Source of the DNA: Cohnella sp. AR92
Lineage (GTDB): Bacteria; Bacillota; Bacilli; Paenibacillales; Paenibacillaceae
DNA: 64,000 nt
Assembly (NCBI RefSeq): GCF_003990975.1
Contig: NZ_RZJR01000007.1
Coordinates: 1,079 to 65,078, forward strand
Direction of reading: 5' to 3'
The notes under the pieces were generated by a model. That model did no database searches, was not told the origin of the DNA, and was given only the letters and a program-made list of their open reading frames with translations. Of this stretch, positions 50,636-59,777 are shown in pieces; the stretch's first letter is position 1, and every line of letters starts with the position of its first letter. The translations under genes and the position numbers were made by a program.

Positions 50636-51934
50636 CTATTCGTTCAGCCCAAGGCGGGCGAAGATCGTGTCGACATGCTTCAGGTGCCAGCTAGGGTCGA
50701 AGCAATCGGCAATCTCCTCGGCGGAGAGAACGTTCGCGATCTCCGGCGTGGAGGCGACGATGTCGCGGAAGTCGCGCTGCTCTTCCCAAGCTTGCATCGC
50801 GCGCGGCTGCACGGTGTCGTACGCCTGCTCGCGGCTGAAGCCCTTGTCGATCAGCTTCGTCATCACGCGGCCCGAGAACGGAACGTTGTACGTGCTGCGC
50901 ATGTTGCGCTTCATGTTCTCCGGGAACACCGTCAGGTTCTTCACGATGTTGCCGAAGCGGTTCAGCATGTAGTTGAGCAGCATCGTCGCGTCCGGCAAGA
51001 TGATGCGCTCGACCGAGGAGTGCGAGATATCGCGCTCATGCCACAGCGTTACGTCTTCGTACGCGGTAACCATATGGCCGCGGATGACGCGGGAGAGGCC
51101 GCTGATGTTCTCGCAGCCGATCGGGTTGCGCTTGTGCGGCATCGCGGACGAGCCCTTCTGGCCCTTCGCGAACGCCTCTTCGACTTCGCGGAATTCGCTC
51201 TTCTGCAGCGCGCGGATCTCCGTCGCGAACTTGTCGAGCGAGGTCGCGATCAGGGCGAGCGTCGCCATGTATTCGGCGTGGCGGTCGCGCTGCAGCGTCT
51301 GCGTCGAGATCGGAGCCGCTTTGATGCCGAGCTTGTCGCAGACGAACTGCTCGACGAACGGATCGAGGTTCGCGTACGTTCCGACCGCGCCGGACATTTT
51401 GCCGAATTGAACGTTGTCGGCCGCGCGGCGGAATCTCTCGAGGTTCCGCTTCATTTCTTCGTGCCACAGCGCCATCTTCAGGCCGAAGGTCGTCGGCTCG
51501 GCGTGCACGCCATGGGTGCGTCCCATCATCGGGGTATTCTTATATTTAATGGCTTGGCCGCGAACGATCTCGATGAAGTTCACCAGGTCGCGTTCGAGGA
51601 TCTCGTTCGCCTGCTTGAGCAGGTAGCCGAGCGCCGTGTCGACGACGTCCGTCGAGGTCATGCCGTAGTGGACCCACTTGCGTTCCGGCCCAAGGCTCTC
51701 GGAGACGGCGCGGGTGAAGGCGATGACGTCGTGGCGAGTCTCCTGCTCGATCTCGTAGATGCGATCGATATCGAACTTCGCGTTCTTGCGCAGCTCTACC
51801 GTGTCTTCCTTCGGAATATGGCCGAGCTCGGCCCATGCTTCGCAGGCGCAAAGCTCGACTTCCAGCCAAGCCTTGAATTTGTTCTCTTCAGTCCAGATGG
51901 CCCGCATCTCCGGGCGGCTGTAGCGATCGATCAT
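50636..51934 (-). CDS. purB: Adenylosuccinate lyase
   Basis: PurB acts twice, on SAICAR and on adenylosuccinate. The 432-residue protein starts [20 protein letters not shown] and contains [28 protein letters not shown] and the signature [14 protein letters not shown]. The ATG at 51934 is chosen to fit the family; GGAGGG lies 12 bases upstream. An upstream in-frame ATG at 51970 overlaps purK and is less likely. Confidence 0.96.
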   Translation of the reverse strand: MIDRYSRPEMRAIWTEENKFKAWLEVELCACEAWAELGHIPKEDTVELRKNAKFDIDRIYEIEQETRHDVIAFTRAVSESLGPERKWVHYGMTSTDVVDTALGYLLKQANEILERDLVNFIEIVRGQAIKYKNTPMMGRTHGVHAEPTTFGLKMALWHEEMKRNLERFRRAADNVQFGKMSGAVGTYANLDPFVEQFVCDKLGIKAAPISTQTLQRDRHAEYMATLALIATSLDKFATEIRALQKSEFREVEEAFAKGQKGSSAMPHKRNPIGCENISGLSRVIRGHMVTAYEDVTLWHERDISHSSVERIILPDATMLLNYMLNRFGNIVKNLTVFPENMKRNMRSTYNVPFSGRVMTKLIDKGFSREQAYDTVQPRAMQAWEEQRDFRDIVASTPEIANVLSAEEIADCFDPSWHLKHVDTIFARLGLNE

Positions 51935-51941
51935 TGTAGAA

Positions 51942-53207
51942 TCAAACCCTCCATATATTCGATTGGGCAATCCACGCGAGCGCGGCTTCCGTATCGTCAG
52001 CCAACACGTTCACGTGACCCATCTTGCGCTTGTTCTTCGCTTCCGCCTTGCCGTACAAGTGCACCTTCGGCTCGACGCCGAGGCGTTCCGCTTCCGGATC
52101 CCGCGACTTCATCCACTCCAGCAGCGGAGGAACGTGCTCGCCGAGAACGTTCGCCATGACGACCGGCGTCAGCAGCGAGGTGTCTCCGAGCGGCAGATCG
52201 CAGATCGCGCGGATGTGCTGCTCGAACTGCGAGGTGCGGCTGGCTTCCATCGTATAATGGCCGGAATTATGAGGACGCGGAGCCAGCTCGTTCACGTAAA
52301 GCGTCCCGTCCGTTCCGACGAACATCTCGACGGCGATCAGGCCGACCGCGCCAAGCGTCTCGGCGATTGAGACCGCCAGCCGTTCCGCTTCGGCTCGGAC
52401 CTCGTCCCCGATCCGGGCGGGAACGATCGACAGGTGAAGAATGTTGTCCACATGAACGTTCTCGGCCGGAGGGAACGTTCGGATCTCGCCCGAAGGACGG
52501 CGCGCCGCGATGACCGAGATTTCCTTCTCGAAGGAGATGAACTTCTCGAGCACCAGCTCCGTCCCCGCCCGTTCCGCTTCCCGCCAAGCCGGCTCCAGCT
52601 CGTCCTCCGAACGGAGCACCCACTGGCCTTTGCCGTCGTAGCCCCCGGTCGCCGTCTTCAGCACGGCCGGCAAGCCGAGCGAAGCCGCCGCTTCCCGGAG
52701 CGAGTCCAAGCTAACGACTTCCGCATAAGGCGCAACCCGAGCTCCCGCTGCCTCGATCGCTCTCTTCTCGCGCAGGCGATGCTGCGTCGTATGGAGAAGC
52801 GCGCTGCCTTGCGGCACATAGGATTCCTGCTCCAGCATCGCGGCGACGTCCGAATCGACGTTCTCGAACTCGTACGTGATAACGTCCGATCGCTGAGCCA
52901 GCTCTCGCGCCGCTTCGCGGTCGCCGTAGCCCGCGACGATCTGCTGAGCCGTCTGTCCGCAAGGAGAGTCCGGAGTCGGGTCGAGCGTCACGAACTTATA
53001 ACCCAAGCGGCTGCCCGAGTGCGCCAGCATCCGGCCGAGCTGGCCTCCTCCAAGGATGCCGATCGTAGCCCCCGGAAGGATCGCTTTCTGTTCAGGCAAC
53101 GCGGTCTTGGCTGCCTCTCCCGCCGTCCCCGGCAGGACGCAGTAGCCATCCTCGCAGATCATGCCGTCCGCCGAACCGAGATCGACAAGCTTGAACTGAT
53201 CGCTCAT
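51942..53207 (-). CDS. purK: N5-carboxyaminoimidazole ribonucleotide synthase
   Basis: PurK carboxylates AIR with ATP and bicarbonate. The ATP-grasp protein has [39 protein letters not shown] and [13 protein letters not shown]. The ATG overlaps the purE stop (ATGA) and has GGAGAG six bases upstream. This start adds about 42 residues (with two Cys) before the usual beginning near [10 protein letters not shown], an unusual extension for PurK. Confidence 0.95.
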   Translation of the reverse strand: MSDQFKLVDLGSADGMICEDGYCVLPGTAGEAAKTALPEQKAILPGATIGILGGGQLGRMLAHSGSRLGYKFVTLDPTPDSPCGQTAQQIVAGYGDREAARELAQRSDVITYEFENVDSDVAAMLEQESYVPQGSALLHTTQHRLREKRAIEAAGARVAPYAEVVSLDSLREAAASLGLPAVLKTATGGYDGKGQWVLRSEDELEPAWREAERAGTELVLEKFISFEKEISVIAARRPSGEIRTFPPAENVHVDNILHLSIVPARIGDEVRAEAERLAVSIAETLGAVGLIAVEMFVGTDGTLYVNELAPRPHNSGHYTMEASRTSQFEQHIRAICDLPLGDTSLLTPVVMANVLGEHVPPLLEWMKSRDPEAERLGVEPKVHLYGKAEAKNKRKMGHVNVLADDTEAALAWIAQSNIWRV

Positions 53208-53689
53208 GCCAACTCTCCGTTCGCCAGCACTTCCGCCGTAATCCGATCCCGGCGAGCCGAGATCCTCTCCTGCACGGCGGGATCGAACGCGCCGATGATC
53301 TGCGCGGCCAGCAGCCCCGCGTTCGTCGCTCCCGCCGTTCCGATCGCCACCGTCGCGACCGGAATGCCTCCCGGCATCTGCACGATGGAGAGCAACGAAT
53401 CAAGCCCGTTCAAGGCTTGCGACTTGACGGGCACTCCGACTACCGGAAGAACCGTCTTCGCCGCTACCATGCCGGGCAGATGGGCGGCTCCTCCGGCTCC
53501 CGCGATAATAACCTTGAGCCCTCGGGCTGCCGCATTTTCCGCATATTCAAACATTAGATCGGGTGTCCGGTGAGCCGAAACAACCTTCTTCTCATAGGAA
53601 ATATTAAGTTCATCCAGAACGTCGCATGCGCGCTTCATGGTCTCCCAATCGGACGTGCTGCCCATGATGACGCCGACAACTGCCGACAT
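53204..53689 (-). CDS. purE: N5-CAIR mutase
   Basis: The 161-residue class I PurE converts N5-CAIR to CAIR. Motifs: [33 protein letters not shown] and PVVGVP. It is the first gene of the operon and follows a long leader with riboswitch and terminator. Confidence 0.97.
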   Translation of the reverse strand: MSAVVGVIMGSTSDWETMKRACDVLDELNISYEKKVVSAHRTPDLMFEYAENAAARGLKVIIAGAGGAAHLPGMVAAKTVLPVVGVPVKSQALNGLDSLLSIVQMPGGIPVATVAIGTAGATNAGLLAAQIIGAFDPAVQERISARRDRITAEVLANGELA

Positions 53690-53725
53690 ACTCTCACCCT
53701 TCCCCCGTCAAAAATCATTCCTAAA

Positions 53726-53772
53726 CACACAAAAAGGCCGATAGGGTATACTGTCAGTATTCCCCATCAACC
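53726..53772 (-). terminator. Riboswitch-controlled leader terminator of the purine operon
   Basis: On the minus strand GGTTGATGGGG pairs with CCCTATCGGCC (with G-U pairs), enclosing a second stem ATACTG/CAGTAT, and runs straight into TTTTTGTGTGTTT. It lies 35-80 bases before purE and about 130 bases after the aptamer, so it is the likely attenuation point. Confidence 0.85.
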
Positions 53773-53900
53773 CCATCTTCTCTCTTGCGGTTGCCTTATT
53801 TCCAACTTTCGCCCCGCTGGACGCCACTAAGGCGCAACATCGGATTCCGGCATTCCGCCGCCTTTCCCACCCGATATCCGCCTGCTATCCAATGCTAGGG

Positions 53901-53967
53901 CTCGTAGTCCGAAAATTTAAGGTTTCCGGGTAGAGACGATCGGGCCGTATCCCCGACTATATACGAG
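53901..53967 (-). promoter_or_regulatory. Guanine-class purine riboswitch aptamer
   Basis: The minus-strand sequence has P1 arms CTCGTA/TACGAG, loop 2 GGATACGG within CGGG/CCCG, joining segment TCTACC, loop 3 CCTTAAAT and the junction GGACTACGAG. The C in ACTAC corresponds to C74 of the xpt aptamer, which selects guanine or hypoxanthine instead of adenine. Its position in front of purE and a terminator implies transcription is stopped when guanine is plentiful. Confidence 0.95.
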
Positions 53968-53992
53968 CAGGATTCGCTTTTTTACGGTTCTA

Positions 53993-54021
53993 AGTTTACC
54001 CCAACCTCACATGGATGTCAA
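53993..54021 (-). promoter_or_regulatory. Sigma-A promoter of the purine operon
   Basis: On the minus strand TTGACA (54021-54016) and TAAACT (53998-53993) are separated by 17 bp. The start would lie near 53986, some 20 bases before the aptamer. Confidence 0.85.
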
Positions 54022-54024
54022 TCG

Positions 54025-54069
54025 AAAGGCGAACGCTTAATTGACGTGAAAATACGAATGTTCGGTTTT
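54025..54069. promoter_or_regulatory. Pair of inverted PurR boxes
   Basis: AATGTTCGGTTTT (54057-54069) is a full match to the inverted PurBox of B. subtilis (consensus AWWWCCGAACWWT on the other strand). The partner AAAGGCGAACGCT (54025-54037) keeps only the CGAAC core. They are 19 bp apart and just upstream of the -35, where PurR represses in Bacillus. From 54070 to 54330 nothing else is recognised; a short open frame there is low-complexity and unlikely to be real. Confidence 0.8.
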
Positions 54070-54331
54070 TGATATATTCGGAATATGCGGATTTACCGGG
54101 ACGGACTCGCCTTTTCCCGATCGGCGAACAGAGAATTTTCGACAAGTCCTCCGATAACCCGCCCTCCTTCTTCCCGTTCTGCCGCTTGCGATTCCGCCTA
54201 TTATTCTTTTTCCGGCCCCATTCCTTCTCCCGGCCTTCGCGCATAGGCAGACTTCAGTGGTACCGGATTCCCTAAGGGGAGGCCTTGAAGGTTGTCATTT
54301 CCGAACGACGACCCGAAGAGGAGAGTAACAA

Positions 54332-54370
54332 GGAGGAGCCGTCCCTCGCGCGCGGGAACGGCTCCTCCGT
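54332..54370 (-). terminator. Terminator of the GH1 beta-glucosidase gene
   Basis: GGAGGAGCCGT pairs with ACGGCTCCTCC around a CCC/GGG inner stem, just past the GH1 stop. The trailing T run is short (TTGTT on the minus strand). Confidence 0.75.
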
Positions 54371-54405
54371 TAATTGCCTAAGCTAGCTTCTCCAGCCCAG
54401 CTCGC

Positions 54406-55755
54406 TTACTTCACTTCGAACCAATTGTTGCGGGCGACCTTCTCGTACCAATAATAGCTGTCCTTCTTCGTTCTCTTCAGCGTGCGGAAGTCGACGTGGA
54501 CGAGGCCGAAGCGCATGTCGTAGCCTTCCGCCCACTCGAAGTTGTCGAGCAGCGACCAAGCCATGTAGCCGACTACGTTAACGCCGGCGTCGATCGCGCG
54601 GGACAAGCTGATCAGGTGCTGCTTGTAATAATCGATGCGCCGGTCGTCGCGCACCCGGCCGTCTGGATCCGGGCCGTCGTTGATGCAGGCGCCGTTCTCG
54701 GTGATGTAGATCGGAATGTTGCCGTATTTGTCCTTCACGTAGCGCAGCGAGTCGTAGAAGCCGACCGCGTCGTACGGCCAGCCGATGTCGGACTTCACGT
54801 AATGCGATTCGATCGGCTCGCTCTTGAGGAGGCCGGCATCCGGGTTGTAGCGGTTGATGCTCGCCGAATAATAGTTAAGGCCGAGGAAGTCGATCGGCTG
54901 CCGGATGGCCGCCATGTCGCCTTCGAGGATCGGAATCGTCACTCCGGCGCCTTCGATGCACTCCCGAAGCTCATCCGGGTACTTGCCGAAGAAGATCGGG
55001 TCCTTGAACCAATCGCCGGTCCACTGGATGTTGCGCAAGCAGGCCTTGCGGTCCTCTTCGCTGGGCCCGTAAGGAACGGCCCAAGTCATGTTCGGCGCGA
55101 TGCCGATGACGCCTTCCCTTCCTTGCTCCCGGAACAGGCTTACCGTGCGGCCGTGAGCGACGAGAATATGATGGGCGATGTTGGTCGCAAGCTGCAGGTC
55201 CGTGTTGCCCGGCGCGTGAATGCCCAGATAGTTCGACAGGAACGAGCTGCACCAAGGCTCGTTGAACGTGATCCACTTCTTGATCTTGCCGCCGAACTCG
55301 TCGAACATCGTCTTCGCGAACTCGACGAACGCGTCGATCGTCGCGCGGTTGTTCCAGCCGCCTTCGTCTTCGAGCGCCTGCGGAAGATCCCAATGATAAA
55401 GCGTGCAGAACGGCTCGATTCCGTTCTCGAGCAGCGCGTCGACCAGGCGGTGGTAATAGTCCAAGCCGAGGCGGTTTACTTCTCCTCTGCCCTTCGGATA
55501 GATGCGGGGCCATGCGATCGAGAAGCGGTAGGTCGAGACGCCAAGCTCCTTCAGCAGCTTTACGTCCTCCCCGTAACGGTGATAGCTGTCGCAAGCGACG
55601 TTGCCGTTGTCCCCGTTCTTGACCTTGCCCGGGGTATGCGAGAAGGTATCCCAGATGGACAAGCCGCGGCCGTCTTCGTCATATGCGCCTTCAATCTGGT
55701 AGGATGCGGTCGCCGCTCCCCAGGAGAAGCCTTCTTTGAATCGATAGATCGTCAC
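54406..55755 (-). CDS. bglA: Beta-glucosidase, glycoside hydrolase family 1
   Basis: This 449-residue cytoplasmic enzyme hydrolyses cellobiose or other beta-glucosides. GH1 motifs: FSWGAATASYQIEGA at the N-terminus, acid/base Glu in TFNEP, nucleophile Glu in ITENGA and SLLDNFEWAEGY. The absence of a phospho-sugar signature fits uptake of free sugar by the adjacent ABC importer. It is the last gene of the transporter group, 102 bp after the binding protein, with a strong hairpin between them. Confidence 0.94.
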   Translation of the reverse strand: MTIYRFKEGFSWGAATASYQIEGAYDEDGRGLSIWDTFSHTPGKVKNGDNGNVACDSYHRYGEDVKLLKELGVSTYRFSIAWPRIYPKGRGEVNRLGLDYYHRLVDALLENGIEPFCTLYHWDLPQALEDEGGWNNRATIDAFVEFAKTMFDEFGGKIKKWITFNEPWCSSFLSNYLGIHAPGNTDLQLATNIAHHILVAHGRTVSLFREQGREGVIGIAPNMTWAVPYGPSEEDRKACLRNIQWTGDWFKDPIFFGKYPDELRECIEGAGVTIPILEGDMAAIRQPIDFLGLNYYSASINRYNPDAGLLKSEPIESHYVKSDIGWPYDAVGFYDSLRYVKDKYGNIPIYITENGACINDGPDPDGRVRDDRRIDYYKQHLISLSRAIDAGVNVVGYMAWSLLDNFEWAEGYDMRFGLVHVDFRTLKRTKKDSYYWYEKVARNNWFEVK

Positions 55756-55781
55756 TTTTACCTACGCTCCTTTGATGTGTA

Positions 55782-55815
55782 GAAGGGCAGAATCCGCAAG
55801 CGGATTCTGCCCTTC
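55782..55815 (-). terminator. Perfect hairpin between the binding-protein and bglA genes
   Basis: GAAGGGCAGAATCCGC and its complement form a 16-bp stem with a 2-nt loop. On the minus strand it is followed by TACAC rather than a T run, so it may only partly terminate. Confidence 0.75.
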
Positions 55816-55857
55816 ATTATACCACTTGTAAAACGTTTTCCCTTCCCTTGCCTTACC

Positions 55858-57588
55858 TTATTCGTTCCACAGCTTCACGCGGTCCGCGACCGTTTGGGCG
55901 CGCAGCTCTTCCGCCTTGTGGACGCCGGCCTTCTCCAGCTGCTTGACGTAGTCGTCCCAGATGCCGTCGAACTCTTCCGGCTTGGCGAGGATCGCCTTCG
56001 GAATCATTTTCCAAGTGATGGTCTTCAGCTTCTCGTCGAGAACCGTGATTTCGCTGTCGCTCGGAATCGGAATGTTCCAAGCGGCGCCCCAAGGCTTGAC
56101 CGGGAATTCGCTCTCGTTCGGGAACAGGTCCTTCCAAGTCGTCGCGTTATAGGCTTTGAGCGTCTCCTTCTCGACGTCGTTGAAGCCGGCGACGATCTGA
56201 TCCGGGAACACCGTCGTGTAGTAGTTGCCGGACGGATCCTTCACGCCGTCGCCATAGTGAGGAGCGAGCAGCGGGTACAGGCCGCCGACGTTGCTCAGGC
56301 CGGTCTCCTTAACGAAGTTCGTCGTGTCGTTGTACTTCTTTTTCTGTACGTCCTCCGGAATGACGCGCTTGCCATCCACGACGTTGTAATGCTTGCCCTC
56401 GATGCCCCAGTTCACGAGAACCTGGCCTTCGTCGGAAGCGAGGTAGTCCAGGAATTTGATCGTGCGGATCGGGTCCGGGTTCGTCTTGGAGATCGCGACG
56501 CCGCTGCCGGCCATGAAGCCGGTCGATTGGAACGTGCGGTCCTTGATCGTATCGTTTAGCGTAACCGAGAAGTGAGCATAGCCTTGGTCGAACTTGCCTT
56601 CGGCTTTGAGCGCGTTCTCGCCGTCGCCGTAATCCCAGTCTTGGTCGATCAGGCCGAGCACGCGGCCGGTCGCGATCTTCGCCTTGTATTGGTCATACTT
56701 CTGAACGAAGCTCTCCGGATCGAGCAAGCCTTCCGCGTTCATGTGGTTGAGCCACTTGAAGTAATCCTTCTCTTCCGGGCGCAGGAAGTGGTAGGTCACC
56801 GTCTTGCCGTCGTCCGTGATATGGTATTCGCCGTCGTCGGAACCGCCGGTCGCCTGGAAGGCCGGGTTCGTGACGGAGATGTACATATGCCAATCGTCCG
56901 CGTTCAGCGTCAGGCCGATGTTCTTGTTGCCGTTCTCGTCGGTCGGATGCTTCTCGAGATATGCCTTGATGGCGTTCTCGTAATCCTGCAGCGTCTTGAT
57001 CTGCGGATAGCCGAGCTCCTTGACGACGCGGTGCTGCAGCTCGAAGCCGCCGCCGGCGTTGAAGTACGTCTTGCCTACGCCATCGTAGGTGGGAAGAACG
57101 TAAATCGCATGGTCGTCGTTGCTGTAGCGAAGACGCTTCAGCTGATCCCCGTACACCTTCTTGATGTTCGGGCCGTACTTGTCGATCAGGTCGGTCAGGT
57201 CGATGACCGCGCCGGCGTCGACGAACTTGCTGATGCTTGTCTTAGGGCTGATGAGGTCCGGGTACTTGCCGCTCGACGCGATTAGGGCCGACTTCTGAAC
57301 GGCATCGCCGACGGCGAACTCCGCGTCTAGGGTGATGCCTGTCTTCGCCGTAATCTCCTTGCCTACGTCGTCTTGCATATTCGTCCAGTTAGGGCTTGGG
57401 TCCTCGCTATAGAAGCTAAGAGTAAGCGGTTTCAATGCTTCCGGACTGTTGCTGGCGGAACTGCTGGCGGATCCGGATGGGGAAGCGCTGCTGCCGTTGT
57501 TATCGTTTTTGTTGCCGCATCCCGCAAGCAAACCGGCGACAAGCGTCGCCGACATCAGGACGACCGGCCATTTTCTCTGTTGTGCCAT
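55858..57588 (-). CDS. Oligosaccharide-binding lipoprotein of an Lpl-type ABC importer
   Basis: The 576-residue lipoprotein has a signal ending LLAGC (C24), a Ser/Asn linker and a large extracellular solute-binding domain as in LplA and related proteins of Paenibacillaceae (SSGKYPDLISPKTSISKFVDAG; SGVAISKTNPDPIRTIKFLDYL). It delivers oligosaccharides to the two upstream permeases. Context with GH1 and GH3 enzymes suggests beta-linked gluco- or xylo-oligosaccharides; this is an inference. Confidence 0.9.
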   Translation of the reverse strand: MAQQRKWPVVLMSATLVAGLLAGCGNKNDNNGSSASPSGSASSSASNSPEALKPLTLSFYSEDPSPNWTNMQDDVGKEITAKTGITLDAEFAVGDAVQKSALIASSGKYPDLISPKTSISKFVDAGAVIDLTDLIDKYGPNIKKVYGDQLKRLRYSNDDHAIYVLPTYDGVGKTYFNAGGGFELQHRVVKELGYPQIKTLQDYENAIKAYLEKHPTDENGNKNIGLTLNADDWHMYISVTNPAFQATGGSDDGEYHITDDGKTVTYHFLRPEEKDYFKWLNHMNAEGLLDPESFVQKYDQYKAKIATGRVLGLIDQDWDYGDGENALKAEGKFDQGYAHFSVTLNDTIKDRTFQSTGFMAGSGVAISKTNPDPIRTIKFLDYLASDEGQVLVNWGIEGKHYNVVDGKRVIPEDVQKKKYNDTTNFVKETGLSNVGGLYPLLAPHYGDGVKDPSGNYYTTVFPDQIVAGFNDVEKETLKAYNATTWKDLFPNESEFPVKPWGAAWNIPIPSDSEITVLDEKLKTITWKMIPKAILAKPEEFDGIWDDYVKQLEKAGVHKAEELRAQTVADRVKLWNE

Positions 57589-57679
57589 TAGTTAAACCCT
57601 CCCGTGTAATAATAACAAATCATTTATGCGTATAACAGGTTCCCCCGTTGATACCGATAGGAGCCGGAGGCCGGAAAGA

Positions 57680-58588
57680 TTATCCTTTCACGGCTCCGAG
57701 CGTCATGCCTTTGACGAAGTAGCGCTGCAGGAACGGATAAACGAGCAGGATCGGGATCGTGACGAAGATCGTAATCGCCATCTTGACCGATTCCGGGGAC
57801 ACCGTCGCCATGACCTGGGTCATGTTCGAGTTGCGATAATCCCCGTTGTTGCCCGACGACGTGCTCTGCAGCACTTTCATCAATTCGTATTGCAGCGTGG
57901 TCAGGTGATCGCTCGATCCGTTATATAGATACGTATCGAACCAGGTATTCCATTGGGTGACCGCAAGGAACAGCGCGATCGTCGCCAAGGCGGGCTTCGC
58001 CATCGGAAGGATGATTCGCCAGTAGATCGTGAAGTCGTTCGCCCCGTCGATCTTCGCGGACTCTTGAAGCGCATACGGGATGCCGTCCATGAAGGAACGG
58101 ATGACGAACACGTTGAACGCGCTGATCATGCCGGGCAGAACGTATACCGCGAAGGTTCCCATCATGTGAAGATCTTTGATCAGGATGTAGATCGGGATCA
58201 GGCCTGCGGAGACGTACATCGTAATGGCCAGGAAGGTCGAGACGAACCTGCGTCCTTGAAAATCGGGCCTTGCCAGCGTGTAAGCGAGCATAGAGGAACT
58301 GATGAGTCCCAGAACCGTTCCGACCAGCGTGCGCAGCACCGAGATCTTGAAGCCGGTGGCAAGGCCGGAGAACGAGAAGATGACTTTGTAGTTCTCCCAC
58401 GTGAATTCCCGCGGGAAGATCGAGATGCCGCCCCGCACGCTGTCCGTCGAGTCGTTGAACGAGAGAGCGAGCACGTTCAGGAACGGATACAGCGTGACGA
58501 CGGTGGCGACGAGCAGAGCGACGATGATGACGAAGTCGAGGATACGGTCGGACAAAGGTGCGCCTTTACGCATACGATAGGTTGTCAC
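57680..58588 (-). CDS. Carbohydrate ABC permease (LplC/YtcP type)
   Basis: The 302-residue permease has six helices and the EAA loop ALQESAKIDGANDFTIYWRIILP. It begins 15 bases after the LplB-type gene and is followed by the binding-protein gene. Confidence 0.92.
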   Translation of the reverse strand: MTTYRMRKGAPLSDRILDFVIIVALLVATVVTLYPFLNVLALSFNDSTDSVRGGISIFPREFTWENYKVIFSFSGLATGFKISVLRTLVGTVLGLISSSMLAYTLARPDFQGRRFVSTFLAITMYVSAGLIPIYILIKDLHMMGTFAVYVLPGMISAFNVFVIRSFMDGIPYALQESAKIDGANDFTIYWRIILPMAKPALATIALFLAVTQWNTWFDTYLYNGSSDHLTTLQYELMKVLQSTSSGNNGDYRNSNMTQVMATVSPESVKMAITIFVTIPILLVYPFLQRYFVKGMTLGAVKG

Positions 58589-58603
58589 TGGCTGGCACCC
58601 TCC

Positions 58604-59572
58604 TTAAATAACGCTTTCTTTCGTGAATCGCTTGAAGATGCCGTTCGCGGTGAACAGCAGGAGCAAGCTGACGACCGAGGTGAAAATATTGACCGCGACG
58701 CCGAACGAATAGCGGCTCATCTGCAGCCCGTATCGAAGCGAGTACAGATCGAGCACGTCGGAGTAGTCCCGGACAAGATTGTTGCCCAACAGGAATTGCT
58801 TCTCGAATCCGATGCTGACCAGATGCCCGATCTGCATGATCAGGAGAATGATAATCGTCGTTCGAATGCCCGGAATCGTAATGTGCCAGATTTGGCGAAG
58901 CCGGCTGGCGCCGTCTACTTTGGCCGCTTCGTAGAGCTCCGGTCCGATGCCGGCGATGGCCGCCAGGTAGATGATCGCGTTCCAGCCCGTCTCCTTCCAG
59001 ACGTCGGACACGGTCACGATGCCCCAGAACAGGTTGCCTTTGGCCATGAACTGGATCGGTTCGTGGATGAACCCGAGGCCCATCAGAATGTCGTTCACGA
59101 CTCCGTTATCGGTCGAGAGCATTCGGGTGACGATGCTAGTCACGACGGCCCAGGAGACGAAGTGCGGCAAATACGAAACCGTTTGCACGAATCGCTTGAA
59201 GAACATGCCCTTCATTTCGTTCATCATGATCGCGAACACGATCGGGACGACGAAGGTGGCGACGAGCCCCATGACGCTCATGGCCAGCGTGTTGCGCAGC
59301 ACTTGGTAGAACATATCGTCTTGGAATAACGTTTTGAATTGATCGAAGCCGACCCATTTCTGTTCCCAGATGGACTTGCCCGGCTTGAAGCGTTGGAAAG
59401 CCATCAGCCATCCCCAGAGAGGATAGTAGTTGAACAGGAACACCCAGGCGACGAATGGCAGAGACATGAGATACAAGTAACGGTTGCGGAAGGCGATGCG
59501 CCAGAATCGGCTCCACTTCGAGGTGGTCCGAGGCGGGCTTCCGGGGACGCCTGTCTCTGTTATCGCTTTCAT
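58604..59572 (-). CDS. Carbohydrate ABC permease (LplB/YtcO type)
   Basis: The 322-residue permease has six helices, the typical start RNRYLYLMSLPFVAWVFLFNYYPLWG and EAA loop LYEAAKVDGASRLRQIWHITIPG. AAGGAGG precedes the ATG. It is the first gene of the importer, downstream of the YesMN terminator; the ATPase must be encoded elsewhere. Confidence 0.92.
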   Translation of the reverse strand: MKAITETGVPGSPPRTTSKWSRFWRIAFRNRYLYLMSLPFVAWVFLFNYYPLWGWLMAFQRFKPGKSIWEQKWVGFDQFKTLFQDDMFYQVLRNTLAMSVMGLVATFVVPIVFAIMMNEMKGMFFKRFVQTVSYLPHFVSWAVVTSIVTRMLSTDNGVVNDILMGLGFIHEPIQFMAKGNLFWGIVTVSDVWKETGWNAIIYLAAIAGIGPELYEAAKVDGASRLRQIWHITIPGIRTTIIILLIMQIGHLVSIGFEKQFLLGNNLVRDYSDVLDLYSLRYGLQMSRYSFGVAVNIFTSVVSLLLLFTANGIFKRFTKESVI

Positions 59573-59690
59573 ATGGTTATCCCTCCTTGCTGTATGCCTT
59601 AATGATAAGAGAATCGAATGCCGGTCGATACCTCAAAGATTCGGGGCAAAATCATATAAAAATCAGTGAAAGCGCAATCATCGTTACTAT

Positions 59691-59720
59691 ATAAAAAAGC
59701 GCATCGCTGCGGATGCGCTT
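59691..59720 (-). terminator. Intrinsic terminator of the yesMN pair
   Basis: On the minus strand AAGCGCAT pairs with ATGCGCTT around an 8-nt loop and is followed by TTTTATATAG. Confidence 0.9.
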
Positions 59721-59777
59721 GGCCGGCTCGACAATATCCAAAAAGTCGGGTAATCTCTCGGATGGTTTCCAATCTCT

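Noticed and set aside
53996..54244. 82-residue minus-strand frame upstream of the purine promoter
   Set aside because: Lys/Arg/Gly-rich low-complexity product that overlaps the PurR boxes and promoter; no homology recognised.
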